Positions 37,250 to 47,724 of a stretch of DNA of 64,000 bases are shown in pieces. Both the position numbers and the translations under genes were made by a program. Numbering within the stretch: position 1 is the first letter of the stretch; the number at the start of each line of letters is the position of its first letter. Where the stretch lies: assembly GCA_944322745.1 (NCBI GenBank), contig CALUPV010000007.1, positions 1 to 64,000 of the forward strand, in the 5' to 3' direction. The notes below the pieces were generated by a model. It searched no databases. It had not been told where the DNA came from and saw only the letters and a list, made by a program, of their open reading frames with translations. This stretch comes from Candidatus Gastranaerophilales bacterium. GTDB lineage: Bacteria > Cyanobacteriota > Vampirovibrionia > Gastranaerophilales > Gastranaerophilaceae.

Positions 37250-38103
37250 AAAGTATAAAGGTTAGAACTCCTGCTAAGATTAATTTGACTTTAGAAGTCT
37301 TAAATAAAAGAGATGACGGCTTCCATAATATACAGTCTATAATGCAAACAATTAATCTTTATGATTATCTGACGTTTAATATTGATAATGCTGAAGAAAT
37401 TAAAATTGAATTAAAAGGAAATTCCGATGAAATTCCTTATAACGAGTCAAATCTTATATATAAAGCAGCCGAGAGATTCTTTAAAAAAGCAAATATTGAT
37501 AATGTAAAATTATCAGTTTATATAGAAAAAAAAATTCCGATATCAGCGGGTTTAGCTGGCGGAAGTACTAATGCAGCAGGGACAATATTTGCATTAAATA
37601 AATTGTTTAATAATATTTTATCGGAAAATGAAATTAATGAACTCTGCGCTTCATTAGGTTCTGACTTAAACTTTTGTTTATATGGCGGTTGTGCTTTATG
37701 TACTTCGCGCGGAGAAGTTATTGAAAAAATACCTTTTTTTGAACAAAGTGTATCTTTAATTAAACCAAAACATCTTGGCATAAGTGCGAAAGAAGCATAT
37801 ATTAATTTCTCAAAATTAACTGATAAATCAAATCCTGACAATACTTCAAAGTTAAAGGATTTATTGCTTAAAGGTAAATTTGATAAATCGTTAATATACA
37901 ATAGTCTTGAAAATGCTTTATTCCCATATTATGACGAATTGCAAAATATAAAAAACAATGTGAAAAACTCTTTAATGTCAGGAAGCGGATCTACATTTTT
38001 CGTTTTAAATTCAAAATTGGAAACTAATTTAAATAAAGATAATTATGATATCTTTGAAAATTTAAAAACAATTAACACAGGAGTTGAACAAACAGATGAG
38101 TGA
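37246..38103 (+). CDS. ispE: 4-diphosphocytidyl-2-C-methyl-D-erythritol kinase
   Basis: IspE phosphorylates CDP-methylerythritol in the non-mevalonate isoprenoid pathway. The 285-residue GHMP kinase has the start VRTPAKINLTLEVLNKRDDG, the ATP loop PISAGLAGGSTNAAGTIF and the third motif SLMSGSGSTFFVL. It overlaps rsmA (ATGA) at its start and murQ at its end. The pathway product feeds the polyprenyl synthase found at 55858-56772. Confidence 0.95.
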   Translation: MKSIKVRTPAKINLTLEVLNKRDDGFHNIQSIMQTINLYDYLTFNIDNAEEIKIELKGNSDEIPYNESNLIYKAAERFFKKANIDNVKLSVYIEKKIPISAGLAGGSTNAAGTIFALNKLFNNILSENEINELCASLGSDLNFCLYGGCALCTSRGEVIEKIPFFEQSVSLIKPKHLGISAKEAYINFSKLTDKSNPDNTSKLKDLLLKGKFDKSLIYNSLENALFPYYDELQNIKNNVKNSLMSGSGSTFFVLNSKLETNLNKDNYDIFENLKTINTGVEQTDE

Positions 38104-38989
38104 TTTAATTATTACAGAGAAAACAAATCCAAATACACTTAATATAGATGTTGCTTCATCTCTTGAAATTGCACGTATGATAAATGAAGAAGATAAGAAA
38201 GTAGCTGAAAAGGTATCAGAAAATCTTACCTCAATAGCAGATGCAATAGATATAATAAGCGAGAACTTTTTAAAAGGAGGTCGATTATTATATTTTGGGG
38301 CAGGAACAAGCGGCAGGCTTGGTATTTTAGATGCTTCAGAGTGTCCTCCTACATTTAATTCTCCTAATGATATGGTACAAGGTATTATAGCAGGCGGAGA
38401 TAGAGCGTTACGTTTTGCTATAGAAGGAGCAGAGGATTCTTGTGAACTTGCAAGAAAAGATTTTAAAAAATTACATATAACGGAAAAAGATACAGTAGTT
38501 TCAATATCAGCAAGCGGTAATGCTAATTATGTTATAGAAGTTTTAAAGCTGGCAAAAGAAAAAAAGGCTAAAACAATTGCTTTAACGTGTAACCCAATGG
38601 CTAATATTTCAAAGATAGCAGATGTTGTTATTTGCATAGAAACAGGTGCTGAAGTAATAACAGGTTCAACAAGAATGAAAGCTGGGACTGCTCAAAAAAT
38701 GGTACTTAATATGCTTACAACAGGGGCTATGATAAAAATCGGTAAAGTTTATAAGAATTTTATGATTGATGTTAAACCTACAAATATTAAGTTAAAAGAT
38801 AGAGCCCAAAGAATTGTTTCTGAAATAGCTCATTGTTCACAAGATGAAGCAAAAGATGTTTTAGAATCTAATGAATACAAAGTAAAAGAAGCTATTTTAC
38901 AAATAAAATATTCAATATCATTAGAAGAAGCAAATATAATATTATCTGAATATAATGGTGTTCTTGGTAAAGTTTTTTCTGCTTTGTAA
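38096..38989 (+). CDS. murQ: N-acetylmuramic acid 6-phosphate etherase
   Basis: MurQ splits the lactyl ether of MurNAc-6-phosphate to give GlcNAc-6-phosphate, a cell-wall recycling step. I chose the ATG at 38096 (297 residues, MSDLIITEKTNPNT) over a TTG at 38084 that touches the AGGAG site. Motifs: LLYFGAGTSGRLGILDASEC, GGDRALRFAIEGAED and SASGNANYV of the SIS fold, and GSTRMKAGTAQK. A helical C-terminal tail matches the family. It shares eight bases with ispE. Confidence 0.95.
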   Translation: MSDLIITEKTNPNTLNIDVASSLEIARMINEEDKKVAEKVSENLTSIADAIDIISENFLKGGRLLYFGAGTSGRLGILDASECPPTFNSPNDMVQGIIAGGDRALRFAIEGAEDSCELARKDFKKLHITEKDTVVSISASGNANYVIEVLKLAKEKKAKTIALTCNPMANISKIADVVICIETGAEVITGSTRMKAGTAQKMVLNMLTTGAMIKIGKVYKNFMIDVKPTNIKLKDRAQRIVSEIAHCSQDEAKDVLESNEYKVKEAILQIKYSISLEEANIILSEYNGVLGKVFSAL

Positions 38990-39058
38990 TAAAAATTAAA
39001 AAAAAGTAAATTTTCTTTCTTTATCTGTTTTTACTTGGTAAAAGTAAAAGTGGTAAAT

Positions 39059-41881
39059 ATGAGAATAAGTAGTAATTATAGTTTTCTAAATATAGATTCA
39101 AATAAACCAGCAAACAAAGTTAGAGTAAGTAATAAATTAAATAAAAATCCTTATTCTGATACATTTGTAAAATCAACACCTGCTTTCAAAGGATCAAAAG
39201 AAGAAGATTCATTTAGTACGTTGTTTGACAATGCATTTAATATTTTTGCGAAAGAGGCGAGTTCTTTTTTTACTAAATTAAGTGATATTATTCGTCAAAC
39301 TCGACGAGAAACCGAAGTTGCAGCATATATAGCTGCCTTTTCAGATAAATCTGTTAGGAAAATTATGCTTGCAAGAAAAAAAGATAAACTTGCAACAATT
39401 AATTTAAATGTTTTTCAAAGTTTTAATTTTGATATTGAATTTATAAATAAACTGTTTGAGAATGCAAATATAAAATCAATTTTGGCACTAGATGCTTTTA
39501 TTAGAACATATAATTGTGAATCTGGCACGAGAAAGGTTTTTAAGGGGCAGGAAATTGAAGCTGTAAAAATATATGGATTTCTGAATTGTAAAGATAATCT
39601 ATCTAAGTTTCCTGAATTATTATTATATTTATATAATCAAGAAGCAGATAGTCAAAATTCAGATTATACAAAATTGGATAAAACAGCTGACTTTTTGAAA
39701 AGAGTTGGGGTACTTAAATTTAATGACTTTGATAAGAAATTCTCTTTTTTGAGCCCCAGATTTAATGATTTTGAAACCATTTCTGATAAAGTTGATGCTA
39801 TTGAATATTTACAAACAACTTATGATGATAAGATGGCTTTATTAGCTGATATTATCAAACAATCTGGTTTGCCTCAAAATGTTGTTCCTGAAAAAATATA
39901 TGCTTCCGCAACTGATATTATTGAGTATTTTTACGAGAAAAATAACGGAGAAAACTTGAATGGTATAGAAGAAATAATAGATTATATTGCTTTACAAGGA
40001 AAATTAAAAACCCAAAGTTTAAAACAAATTTCTTCAAGTTATAACGATTTTAAAAATCCTGAAAATAAAGTTGATTTCTTTAAGTTTTTGAAAGATTGTA
40101 ATGTTTCAATCTCTGATTTTAATGTTTTATCTAGTAAACCAATAATATCCGATGTCGATATTAAAGAGTTTTTATCTAATAAAGAAATGCTTTCTCAATA
40201 TATATCCAAAATTCTTGGTGTCAGAGAATTCGAAGGAAATGATTACTATAAAAAATTTAGAGATATTATTAATGCTTTGTATGATGAATCGAAGAACTCG
40301 GAATTCGTTAAAAGTTTTATAGAACTATCTGATAGATTTAATTTTAAAAATTCTGATTCTTTGCTCCAATTGTATAATAGAACTCTTGGAATTAGAAAAT
40401 GCAGCATAACGTCTCAAGAATTAAGAGATTTTATTGACTTATTCCGTTATTCTGATTCACAGAATATATTTGTACAGGCTAAAGCTCAGAATATATCAGC
40501 AATTGATTTATTAACTAGAGAAAAGGAACAGTTTTTATCTATTAAAGGAGATATTGATAATTTTATATATTCAGATGATACAGCATTCTTTGCAGGACAA
40601 TCTGCGCTTGAGATATATAAAAAATATCGCAAATTATTACTCGAAAATAAAGAAAATGTTCAGTCTATACTTCAGAATATTGTGGAATTCGATGTTCAAA
40701 ATGCAAATCAATATTCGCAAAAAGCATTACAAGTTAAGCCTTTTACTAAGTTTTTTAAAGATAAAGAATCAATGTTATTATTCTTTACTGAAAATGATAT
40801 AAAATTTGATGATTCGGATGAAGATACTATATATAGAAAGAATTGTATTGAAATATTTGATGCTCTATATGACGAAGATGACAAAGAAATGTCTTTTGAG
40901 AGAATTAATTATATAGCGAAATCAGGTTTCTTGGTTAAATCTCAAGCAAAATTAACAGAATTTCTATTGAAAATGTCATCTAAAGATACAAGAAGAAAAG
41001 TAATGTCTATAATTGCAGATAAGAAAATTCCATCGATAAGTTCATTGGAAAAGTTTTTTAAGCAATATAGACTGCCAAATTCTAAAGGAGCTGAATTGCT
41101 GGAATATCTGCAGAATCTTCCAGCGGATATTGATTTCTCAAAAAGTATAGAATTATTAAATTCTATCCAAGAAAAAATTGATAGTTTGAATATTCCTATT
41201 CAGATAAATAGTAGTAATATAAATAGTATTAATTTGGATGAGATTAATTCTAAAAAGTCTGTTTCTGCAACCGCTTTAATTAATATTTTAGATGATATGT
41301 CATGTTCTACCGATGATGCTAATTTTATTGTTTCTCTTCCCGGTGCAACTAAAAATGTTGAATCTAATACTTTTTCACCATATAGAATTGCACAGGAAAT
41401 AGCATCCAAAATAGATAAGTCAGGTGAATCTTATCAAAATATATCACGATTATTAGGTATAGATAGGGTATCATTAAGTTTACCGAGAGATTGTTCGTAT
41501 TATTTTTATGTAAAAGCAATTGAACAAGCGTTACCAAAACAATTTGTTGACTTTGTAAATTCTGATGAGTGGTTGAAATTCTCGAATGATGAAGTTTGTT
41601 CTGCTAATCTTGTATTGCATGCCCGTCTTCGTGCAATAGACAGGTTTGCATTAAATGATGCAGATAATATAGATGTTCTTTATAAAGATGAAACTATATC
41701 AAAACTAAAAGATTTATTGAAAACAGTCTATACGACATCACCAATAGATATAAAAGGAGCTGACTTATCAAAACGTTTTGTTGCTGATTTTGTTCATGGT
41801 TCTAATGTAATAGAAGCTGTTTTTCTTAATAACGGCGAGATGATAACAATAGTTCCCAAAAGAAATTCAAATAAAGCTTAG
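39059..41881 (+). CDS. Very large hypothetical helical protein
   Basis: I do not recognise this protein (940 residues from the ATG at 39059; a TTG eight codons earlier is possible). It has no signal peptide. The N-terminus is disordered (NKVRVSNKLNKNPYSDTF) and contains PAFKGS, a short motif I associate with lineage-specific proteins of this group. The rest is soluble and mostly helical with repeated charged segments, and no enzyme motif is seen. Its 3' end overlaps the convergent coiled-coil gene by four bases. A very weak ribosome binding site is present. Confidence 0.75.
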   Translation: MRISSNYSFLNIDSNKPANKVRVSNKLNKNPYSDTFVKSTPAFKGSKEEDSFSTLFDNAFNIFAKEASSFFTKLSDIIRQTRRETEVAAYIAAFSDKSVRKIMLARKKDKLATINLNVFQSFNFDIEFINKLFENANIKSILALDAFIRTYNCESGTRKVFKGQEIEAVKIYGFLNCKDNLSKFPELLLYLYNQEADSQNSDYTKLDKTADFLKRVGVLKFNDFDKKFSFLSPRFNDFETISDKVDAIEYLQTTYDDKMALLADIIKQSGLPQNVVPEKIYASATDIIEYFYEKNNGENLNGIEEIIDYIALQGKLKTQSLKQISSSYNDFKNPENKVDFFKFLKDCNVSISDFNVLSSKPIISDVDIKEFLSNKEMLSQYISKILGVREFEGNDYYKKFRDIINALYDESKNSEFVKSFIELSDRFNFKNSDSLLQLYNRTLGIRKCSITSQELRDFIDLFRYSDSQNIFVQAKAQNISAIDLLTREKEQFLSIKGDIDNFIYSDDTAFFAGQSALEIYKKYRKLLLENKENVQSILQNIVEFDVQNANQYSQKALQVKPFTKFFKDKESMLLFFTENDIKFDDSDEDTIYRKNCIEIFDALYDEDDKEMSFERINYIAKSGFLVKSQAKLTEFLLKMSSKDTRRKVMSIIADKKIPSISSLEKFFKQYRLPNSKGAELLEYLQNLPADIDFSKSIELLNSIQEKIDSLNIPIQINSSNINSINLDEINSKKSVSATALINILDDMSCSTDDANFIVSLPGATKNVESNTFSPYRIAQEIASKIDKSGESYQNISRLLGIDRVSLSLPRDCSYYFYVKAIEQALPKQFVDFVNSDEWLKFSNDEVCSANLVLHARLRAIDRFALNDADNIDVLYKDETISKLKDLLKTVYTTSPIDIKGADLSKRFVADFVHGSNVIEAVFLNNGEMITIVPKRNSNKA

Positions 41882-44277
41882 TCTTCTTCTATATAAGAAA
41901 CTACTTTGTTAATATTTTCATCAAAACTTGATAGTTTTTCTGCAACAGTATTTAAAACATTATTATTTTGTTGATTTGTAAGTGTTTCATTTACTGCTGT
42001 TATTTGAGTCGCAATATAATTAAGAATATCTTTTATTTCATAATTTTTATTGTCTTCACTCATTGCTTCAATTAATTTATCAAATTTGGCTCCTAATGTT
42101 TCAATCTTTTCTTCTAAAACATTAATTTGTTTTGATTGTTGGTTAATTTTTTCCTGCATTAAAGTTTCCAGTTCGGTAAGTTTATTTGAATTTTCTTCTG
42201 AAAGTTTATCAATTCTTTCATTTAGTGAATCAATATCAGGTGTTAATGCTGTATTTAATTGAACAATAATGCCGGTTAATAAACTTTTTATTTCTGAAAT
42301 ATCATCAGTTTTGTAATTTGAGAAAGATTCATCAAGTTCATCAAATCTTTTAATTAAGTTCGTGATATCTTCTTTTATGTCTGATTTATTTTCAAAAATA
42401 TCTAATGGATTTTCTTTTGTACTTTTTAATTCAGAAATGTCATTTTGCATTGAATTTAATACATTACCTGTTGCATCAATCCATTCTGCCAGGTATATAA
42501 AGGCATTATTTAAGTTTCTTGTTGCATTGGTGCTACTTTGTAATAATCTTACCATTTCATTAACTTTTTCGCCTAAAAGCGCAAACTTAAGTTCAGGATT
42601 AAATTCTTTCCTTTGATTATCAAGTTCTTGAATTGTATCTTTGAATGAATCCAAGTAAGATTTAAATTGTTTATTTGCATCATCTGCTGAAAGAATTAAT
42701 TTATTTGTTCTTATGCTGATACTTGAAATGTCATTATTTAATTCTGCAAATTTTTCTTTTAATGAGTTAATATCATCAGAAGTAACCTTTGTTTTGTCAT
42801 CTAAGAATTTATGCAATTTTAGAAAATCAGATTCAATATCTAACAATGTATAGATATATGTTTCGGTATCACCTTTTGTTGTGCTTGTAATTGCATGAAG
42901 TTCTCCCGATAAATCCTCAAGTTTATCTTTAAGATTTGGAACATCATCTATAATTTTACATGCTCTTGAAAGAGTTTCTGTAATTTCATCAATTTTTATA
43001 TTAAGATTATCATTGGTTTGGGTGTATTTTGTATCTAATTCTTCGCTTTTTTGAGCAAAACCGTCAATTTTACTTACCCATTCATTTAATAAACCTATGT
43101 TTTCATAAATTAAATCTATCTTTGAAGACATTAAATCATCTTCGAATACAGTACTAATACTTGAAACCTTATCAGATATTGTATCTACTTTGTTTGCCCA
43201 TTCATTTATTGCGGTTAAATTCTCATATACAATATCCATTTTGTTAGTTAAATCTTCAAAATCTAAATCTTCTGACAAAGAAGCATCAACACGATTCTTA
43301 ATTGTATTTAAGGTATTTGTTATATTCTTTGTATCTTCTGCAAAATTGCTAAGTAAAGCTATTTTAGATTGAAGGTTTGTCATTGAACTATCTACATTAT
43401 CTATTTTCATAGTCCAATTATTTAATGCACTGATACTTTCATAAATGATATCGACTTTTTCTGCAACATCATCAAAATCAATATTTTCACCTAGTCTTGA
43501 ATATACATTTTCTATGGATTGGTTAATATAACCTACTTTCTCTATCCAAGCATTAATTATTCCTAAACTGTCATATATTTCACTAATTTTAGCAATTTGA
43601 TTTTCAAAATCTTTGTTCTCAAAATCTGAATGAAATTTTGTTATTCTTGCTTGCAATTCTTTTATTAAAACATTTGTTTGTCTGATATTCTTCTGTTGGA
43701 CACTGTTCAAATCAGCCATAATAGAACCAATATCTTCGAGATTTGGAATGCTTTCTGCTCTTGTTGTCATTTGTTCTATATAATTTGCTAGTGTTTGGTG
43801 AAGATTTGTAAGCTGTTTTTCTAAATTCTTTATATTTTCAGAATTAGTTTCGTTCTTAGAGTTTTCTTTTATTGCTGTAAGTTCATTAAATATATTTTCA
43901 TTTGTCTTGAGTGCTAAATCAAGTTGTTGCTTTTGATATTCTTCAAATTCAGCACTTGTTAGTGCTAAGTTTTGAACATTTTGTAGGTTTTCCAGATGTT
44001 GAGAGACACTACTTGTTGAATCTTTTAAGGTACTAATATCATTGTATAAATCTTTTAAGAGTGCATCATTGCAACTGTCTACTTGCATTGCAATATTTTC
44101 AAGTTTTTCTTTAATTTCTTCAAAATTTAATTTTGCTTGAGCATCTGTAATAAGGTTTTCTATTGACTCAACAGAATTCTTTATATCAAGAACATCAAGT
44201 TCTTTAACTGAATCTATATTATTAAGTTTTTCACATACTTCTTCCAATATTTCTTCGTAATTATTTTCAGCAGCCAT
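41878..44277 (-). CDS. Large coiled-coil protein with internal repeats
   Basis: The 799-residue, acidic protein has no signal or membrane segment and is almost all coiled coil. A unit of the type IYExLxxLNEWxxKID recurs: IYDSLGIINAWIEKVG (about 233-249), IIYESISALNNWTMKID (277-293), IVYENLTAINEWANKVD (349-365), LIYENIGLLNEWVSKID (389-405) and a weaker FIYLAEWIDATG near 605. Such proteins act as scaffolds or chemoreceptor-like structures, but I cannot name a role. It faces the large helical gene end to end. Confidence 0.8.
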   Translation of the reverse strand: MAAENNYEEILEEVCEKLNNIDSVKELDVLDIKNSVESIENLITDAQAKLNFEEIKEKLENIAMQVDSCNDALLKDLYNDISTLKDSTSSVSQHLENLQNVQNLALTSAEFEEYQKQQLDLALKTNENIFNELTAIKENSKNETNSENIKNLEKQLTNLHQTLANYIEQMTTRAESIPNLEDIGSIMADLNSVQQKNIRQTNVLIKELQARITKFHSDFENKDFENQIAKISEIYDSLGIINAWIEKVGYINQSIENVYSRLGENIDFDDVAEKVDIIYESISALNNWTMKIDNVDSSMTNLQSKIALLSNFAEDTKNITNTLNTIKNRVDASLSEDLDFEDLTNKMDIVYENLTAINEWANKVDTISDKVSSISTVFEDDLMSSKIDLIYENIGLLNEWVSKIDGFAQKSEELDTKYTQTNDNLNIKIDEITETLSRACKIIDDVPNLKDKLEDLSGELHAITSTTKGDTETYIYTLLDIESDFLKLHKFLDDKTKVTSDDINSLKEKFAELNNDISSISIRTNKLILSADDANKQFKSYLDSFKDTIQELDNQRKEFNPELKFALLGEKVNEMVRLLQSSTNATRNLNNAFIYLAEWIDATGNVLNSMQNDISELKSTKENPLDIFENKSDIKEDITNLIKRFDELDESFSNYKTDDISEIKSLLTGIIVQLNTALTPDIDSLNERIDKLSEENSNKLTELETLMQEKINQQSKQINVLEEKIETLGAKFDKLIEAMSEDNKNYEIKDILNYIATQITAVNETLTNQQNNNVLNTVAEKLSSFDENINKVVSYIEED

Positions 44278-44438
44278 CTTGCACTCTCTACTTTTTTACT
44301 TTATTAATTTTTATTTTATCAAACATAAGCCATTACTGCACAGTTTGTAGTATTATTTTGACTCTATTTATTATATACCTTCCAAAATGCTTGTGAATAC
44401 TGTATTTTAAAAAAAACAAATATTACAAATGATTAAGC

Positions 44439-45023
44439 TTATTGCTCTGAAATTTCTTTGATTTTGTATAAATCTTGTTTTGTTAACCATCTTGGTGAGC
44501 CTTCTGTTTCAGAATGGTTTCTTAATAAGTAGGAAGGGTGGAATATAACTGTTGTGTCAACATTCCCGAAAAGTTTATACCATTTTCCTCTAATTTGAGA
44601 TATCTTTATTTTATTACCCAAAAATGATTTTGCACTTGTTGCACCGCAAAGTACAATTACTTTTGGTTTAACAGTTTTAATCTGTTCTAATAAATAGTTT
44701 TCGCATAGTGATTTTTCTTCATCAGTTGGTACTCTGTTTTCAGGAGGTCTGCATTTGACTGTATTACATATATAAAAATCATTTTTTCTTGAAAATCCGC
44801 ATTCTTCAATTAATTTAGTAAGTAATTTCCCAGCTCTGCCTACAAATGGAGTTCCGGTTGCATCTTCATCAGCTCCGGGGGCTTCTCCTATCAGTAATAT
44901 CTTGGCATTAGGATTACCATCAGAAAAAACTATATTTTTTCTGGTGTTTCCCAGTTCACATTTATAGCAATTGTTACATTCTTCTTTTATTTTTTTTAAT
45001 TTTATTTCTTTTTCTTTTGTCAT
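44439..45023 (-). CDS. Family 4 uracil-DNA glycosylase
   Basis: The enzyme removes uracil from DNA. Family 4 carries a 4Fe-4S cluster: cysteines in NNCYKCELG near the N-terminus and in CNTVKCRPPENR and SLCENYL. The uracil site is LLIGEAPGADEDATGTPFVG, and the second motif is HPSYLLRN. I chose the ATG at 45023 (194 residues) because AGGAG lies just before it; the longer ORF from 45041 covers that site. It stands alone on the minus strand. Confidence 0.93.
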   Translation of the reverse strand: MTKEKEIKLKKIKEECNNCYKCELGNTRKNIVFSDGNPNAKILLIGEAPGADEDATGTPFVGRAGKLLTKLIEECGFSRKNDFYICNTVKCRPPENRVPTDEEKSLCENYLLEQIKTVKPKVIVLCGATSAKSFLGNKIKISQIRGKWYKLFGNVDTTVIFHPSYLLRNHSETEGSPRWLTKQDLYKIKEISEQ

Positions 45024-45216
45024 ATTTGACTCCTGATTCATTTATATATTCTATTTTATATTAGTTAAAATAACAATACAAATGAGATATTAGCTTTTTT
45101 AAACAAAAGTATAATTAACAAATATAGTTACTAAGTCCAATGAAGACATATAGTAAATTTTGTATTATATAAAAGTAAATCCTCAACTCTTCTGATTGCT
45201 TATTCTTAGTGCTCAT

Positions 45217-45246
45217 TCCCCTTCATTGGAAGGGGTTTTCTTTTTT
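45217..45246 (+). terminator. Orphan plus-strand terminator
   Basis: ccccttc (45218-45224) and gaagggg (45229-45235) form a 7-bp GC-rich stem with a four-base loop, then TTTTCTTTTTT. No plus-strand gene precedes it within several kilobases. It may end a small RNA from 45042-45217 or shield the GH57 gene from antisense transcription. Confidence 0.6.
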
Positions 45247-47497
45247 ATATGGGTCTGGTTAGTGTTAAGGGGATGTCTTTGGGATAAATATCTTCCGTAA
45301 CACCAGAGCAACCTGTTATGAAGAAAAAGTCAAAATTGTCACCGGGTTTTATTCCCAGGTCATCAAAAGGAATGCAAGTTTCGAAAATTTCTTTATGGAC
45401 ATATTTTATATGGTGACCCCATTGAAGTTCCCATAATCCGTCTTTTACTGCAGTTGAAAACTGAAGCGGATATTTTCTGTTGCTTGTTACTGCAAATTTG
45501 ACTTCATGTGTATAACCGTCAAGCAAAATAGGATGTATAAAATCTTTTTTATTTGTGGTTCTTGATGGTGAAGTAAGGGCTAATGAATCATTGTATGCCT
45601 TTATGTATATGTATATTGAAAAATATTCCTTATAACTTTCTTTACTGTCAAGAAGATATTTATTTATGTCAAAGCGTATGTATAAATTATCTTTATCTGT
45701 ACCAAAATATATTCTGTTTAATATTTTGTTTTCTTGAAGGACGGGTCCGTCAGGAATATCAATGCAACCTGCGTGTAGCCATTCGTCATTGTCTTTTACC
45801 ATGCCGTTAATTAATGGTGTAATTTGTCTTTTGGGTGTTCTTAACGGTTTTCCCATAAATGACATTAATGGCATTTCTAAATAACTTGGTATGGGTCTTT
45901 CTGTTATTGTATATACATTTTTTAAGTGTTCTCTGAACATAAAATCAAAAATATGATCTTGACCTGAGTTATTGGGTTCTCCGTACCACCAAAACCAGTC
46001 TGAACCTTCTGCGATATATATTTCTGATTTTGCTGCTTTAATTTGTTCTTTTGTTAATCTGCCTGATTTTTCAGCTTCTTTTAAGTCATCTCTGGCTTGA
46101 ACAAGATATTTCCAAGCTAGGTTTTTTGTTGGTTCCGCAATCCATAGTTGGAATTCCTGATTCACCCAAGAACCAGGAGCTACTTTTTTTAATTGTTTTT
46201 CTATTTTTTTGTTCTGATTTACAAAATCGCTTATTAATACAGTTTTAATATTCTTATCATCATTAATTAGTGAATATAATCTTTCTAAAAATATAGAGCC
46301 GTCTTCCGGATATGATTCCCAACTGTTTTCTCCATCCATTGCTATAGTTAATATATGTTTTTTATCCGGAGAATTTTTGAGTTTGTCATGAACTGTTTTT
46401 ATTCTGTCAAATAAGTCATTGGCACATAAAATACTGTCGTGATGAGGGTACTCAAACCCTATCAGATTTGGAATAACAGAATCTCTGAATATAAGATTTA
46501 TTTCTTTGTCTTGTTTTGTTTTGTATAGATATAATGAACAAACATCATAAGGGTCTTCATAACATCCTCTAAAATCTCTTACAAATTCTTTTTTTAATGA
46601 ATTTGATAAAACGCTTTCATCAGATATAACCCATTTTGCTCCAAGGTTTGCAAGTACATCAAGTGTCTTTTGACTTATACAATGTTCACTGGGCCAAATT
46701 CCTTGTGGTTCTTTTCCGAAAGTTTTTTTTATTTTCTCAAAAGCCATTCTAACTTGTTCTTTAACATCAACTATTAATGAAATTTTACAATCAGGAAGTT
46801 GGTGTTTTAGAAATGGCGTTTTTAAATCTTTAGGATTTATTAATATAGGTAAGATTGGATGATTATATGGACTTGTCAGTATTTCTATTCTGCCGTCATC
46901 TTGGTATTTTTTAAAAGTTGGAATTATTTGTTTTATTATTTTTCTGTTTAGCTCTATTAATCTTTTTCTGTCCTCAAGATTATAATTAGCACCTTTTTCT
47001 TCAAATTCTCTTAATTCAGGATAGACTTTTTTCCAGATTGGGTCAAACCATACCAGATTGAATAACATCATAATATCTGCATATTCTTGAAGCGAAAAAT
47101 CATTTATTCCAACTTCAGAATCACTGTATCTCTTATTGTATAGTTCATTATATCTAGGATTCTTTGATATAATATTTTCATAATTAGCATCAAAAAAGTA
47201 GTTTAAAATATATAATTTATCATCATCTGTAAGTTCATCAGTTGGCGTTATTGTGAGTTTTGAATGTATATCATGACCATCATTATACGCATAGTCTTCT
47301 ATAGTGTCTATAAGAGCCGGAACAATGCTAAAATTTAATTTTAGATTTGGGAACTTGTCAAGTATAAGTAACATGTCAAGATAATCTTTAATGGCGTGCA
47401 ATCTTGCCCAAGGCATCAGTCTTATGCCGTTTGGCTGTGTTTGATAATTCGGCTGGTGAAAGTGCCATACGAAAGCTACTGATAATTCTTTTTGCAT
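45245..47497 (-). CDS. Glycoside hydrolase family 57 protein
   Basis: GH57 enzymes cut or rearrange alpha-glucans. The 750-residue chain opens with the family start LSVAFVWHFHQPNYQTQPNG. The catalytic nucleophile region is QGIWPSEHCIS (Glu271) and the acid/base segment is IAMDGENSWES. The last 200 residues form a beta-rich domain (IYFGTDKDNLYIRFDINKYL). The cytoplasmic location (no signal) and glgC elsewhere suggest glycogen handling. AGGAAG precedes the ATG. Confidence 0.92.
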   Translation of the reverse strand: MQKELSVAFVWHFHQPNYQTQPNGIRLMPWARLHAIKDYLDMLLILDKFPNLKLNFSIVPALIDTIEDYAYNDGHDIHSKLTITPTDELTDDDKLYILNYFFDANYENIISKNPRYNELYNKRYSDSEVGINDFSLQEYADIMMLFNLVWFDPIWKKVYPELREFEEKGANYNLEDRKRLIELNRKIIKQIIPTFKKYQDDGRIEILTSPYNHPILPILINPKDLKTPFLKHQLPDCKISLIVDVKEQVRMAFEKIKKTFGKEPQGIWPSEHCISQKTLDVLANLGAKWVISDESVLSNSLKKEFVRDFRGCYEDPYDVCSLYLYKTKQDKEINLIFRDSVIPNLIGFEYPHHDSILCANDLFDRIKTVHDKLKNSPDKKHILTIAMDGENSWESYPEDGSIFLERLYSLINDDKNIKTVLISDFVNQNKKIEKQLKKVAPGSWVNQEFQLWIAEPTKNLAWKYLVQARDDLKEAEKSGRLTKEQIKAAKSEIYIAEGSDWFWWYGEPNNSGQDHIFDFMFREHLKNVYTITERPIPSYLEMPLMSFMGKPLRTPKRQITPLINGMVKDNDEWLHAGCIDIPDGPVLQENKILNRIYFGTDKDNLYIRFDINKYLLDSKESYKEYFSIYIYIKAYNDSLALTSPSRTTNKKDFIHPILLDGYTHEVKFAVTSNRKYPLQFSTAVKDGLWELQWGHHIKYVHKEIFETCIPFDDLGIKPGDNFDFFFITGCSGVTEDIYPKDIPLTLTRPI

Positions 47498-47657
47498 ACT
47501 ATACTTCCTGCTTAATAGAATGATATCATTTTATTCTCAAATATACAACCAAATTATATTTTAGCCGTTTTTTAAATGTTAAGATATTTAACAAATATAT
47601 GTAATCAACAAATGCATTACTATTGTTGAATGTTGAGTGTATTATATACATTAAATG

Positions 47658-47686
47658 TTAGAAAAATTTATTTTAGGTACTATACA
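47658..47686 (+). promoter_or_regulatory. Possible promoter of the riboswitch-like RNA
   Basis: TTAGAA (47658-47663) and TATACA (47681-47686) are 17 bases apart. The match is weak. Transcription from it would start near 47693. Confidence 0.25.
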
Positions 47687-47724
47687 AGAAATAAAAATAA
47701 TGATTTAATATTCTGAAAGGACAT

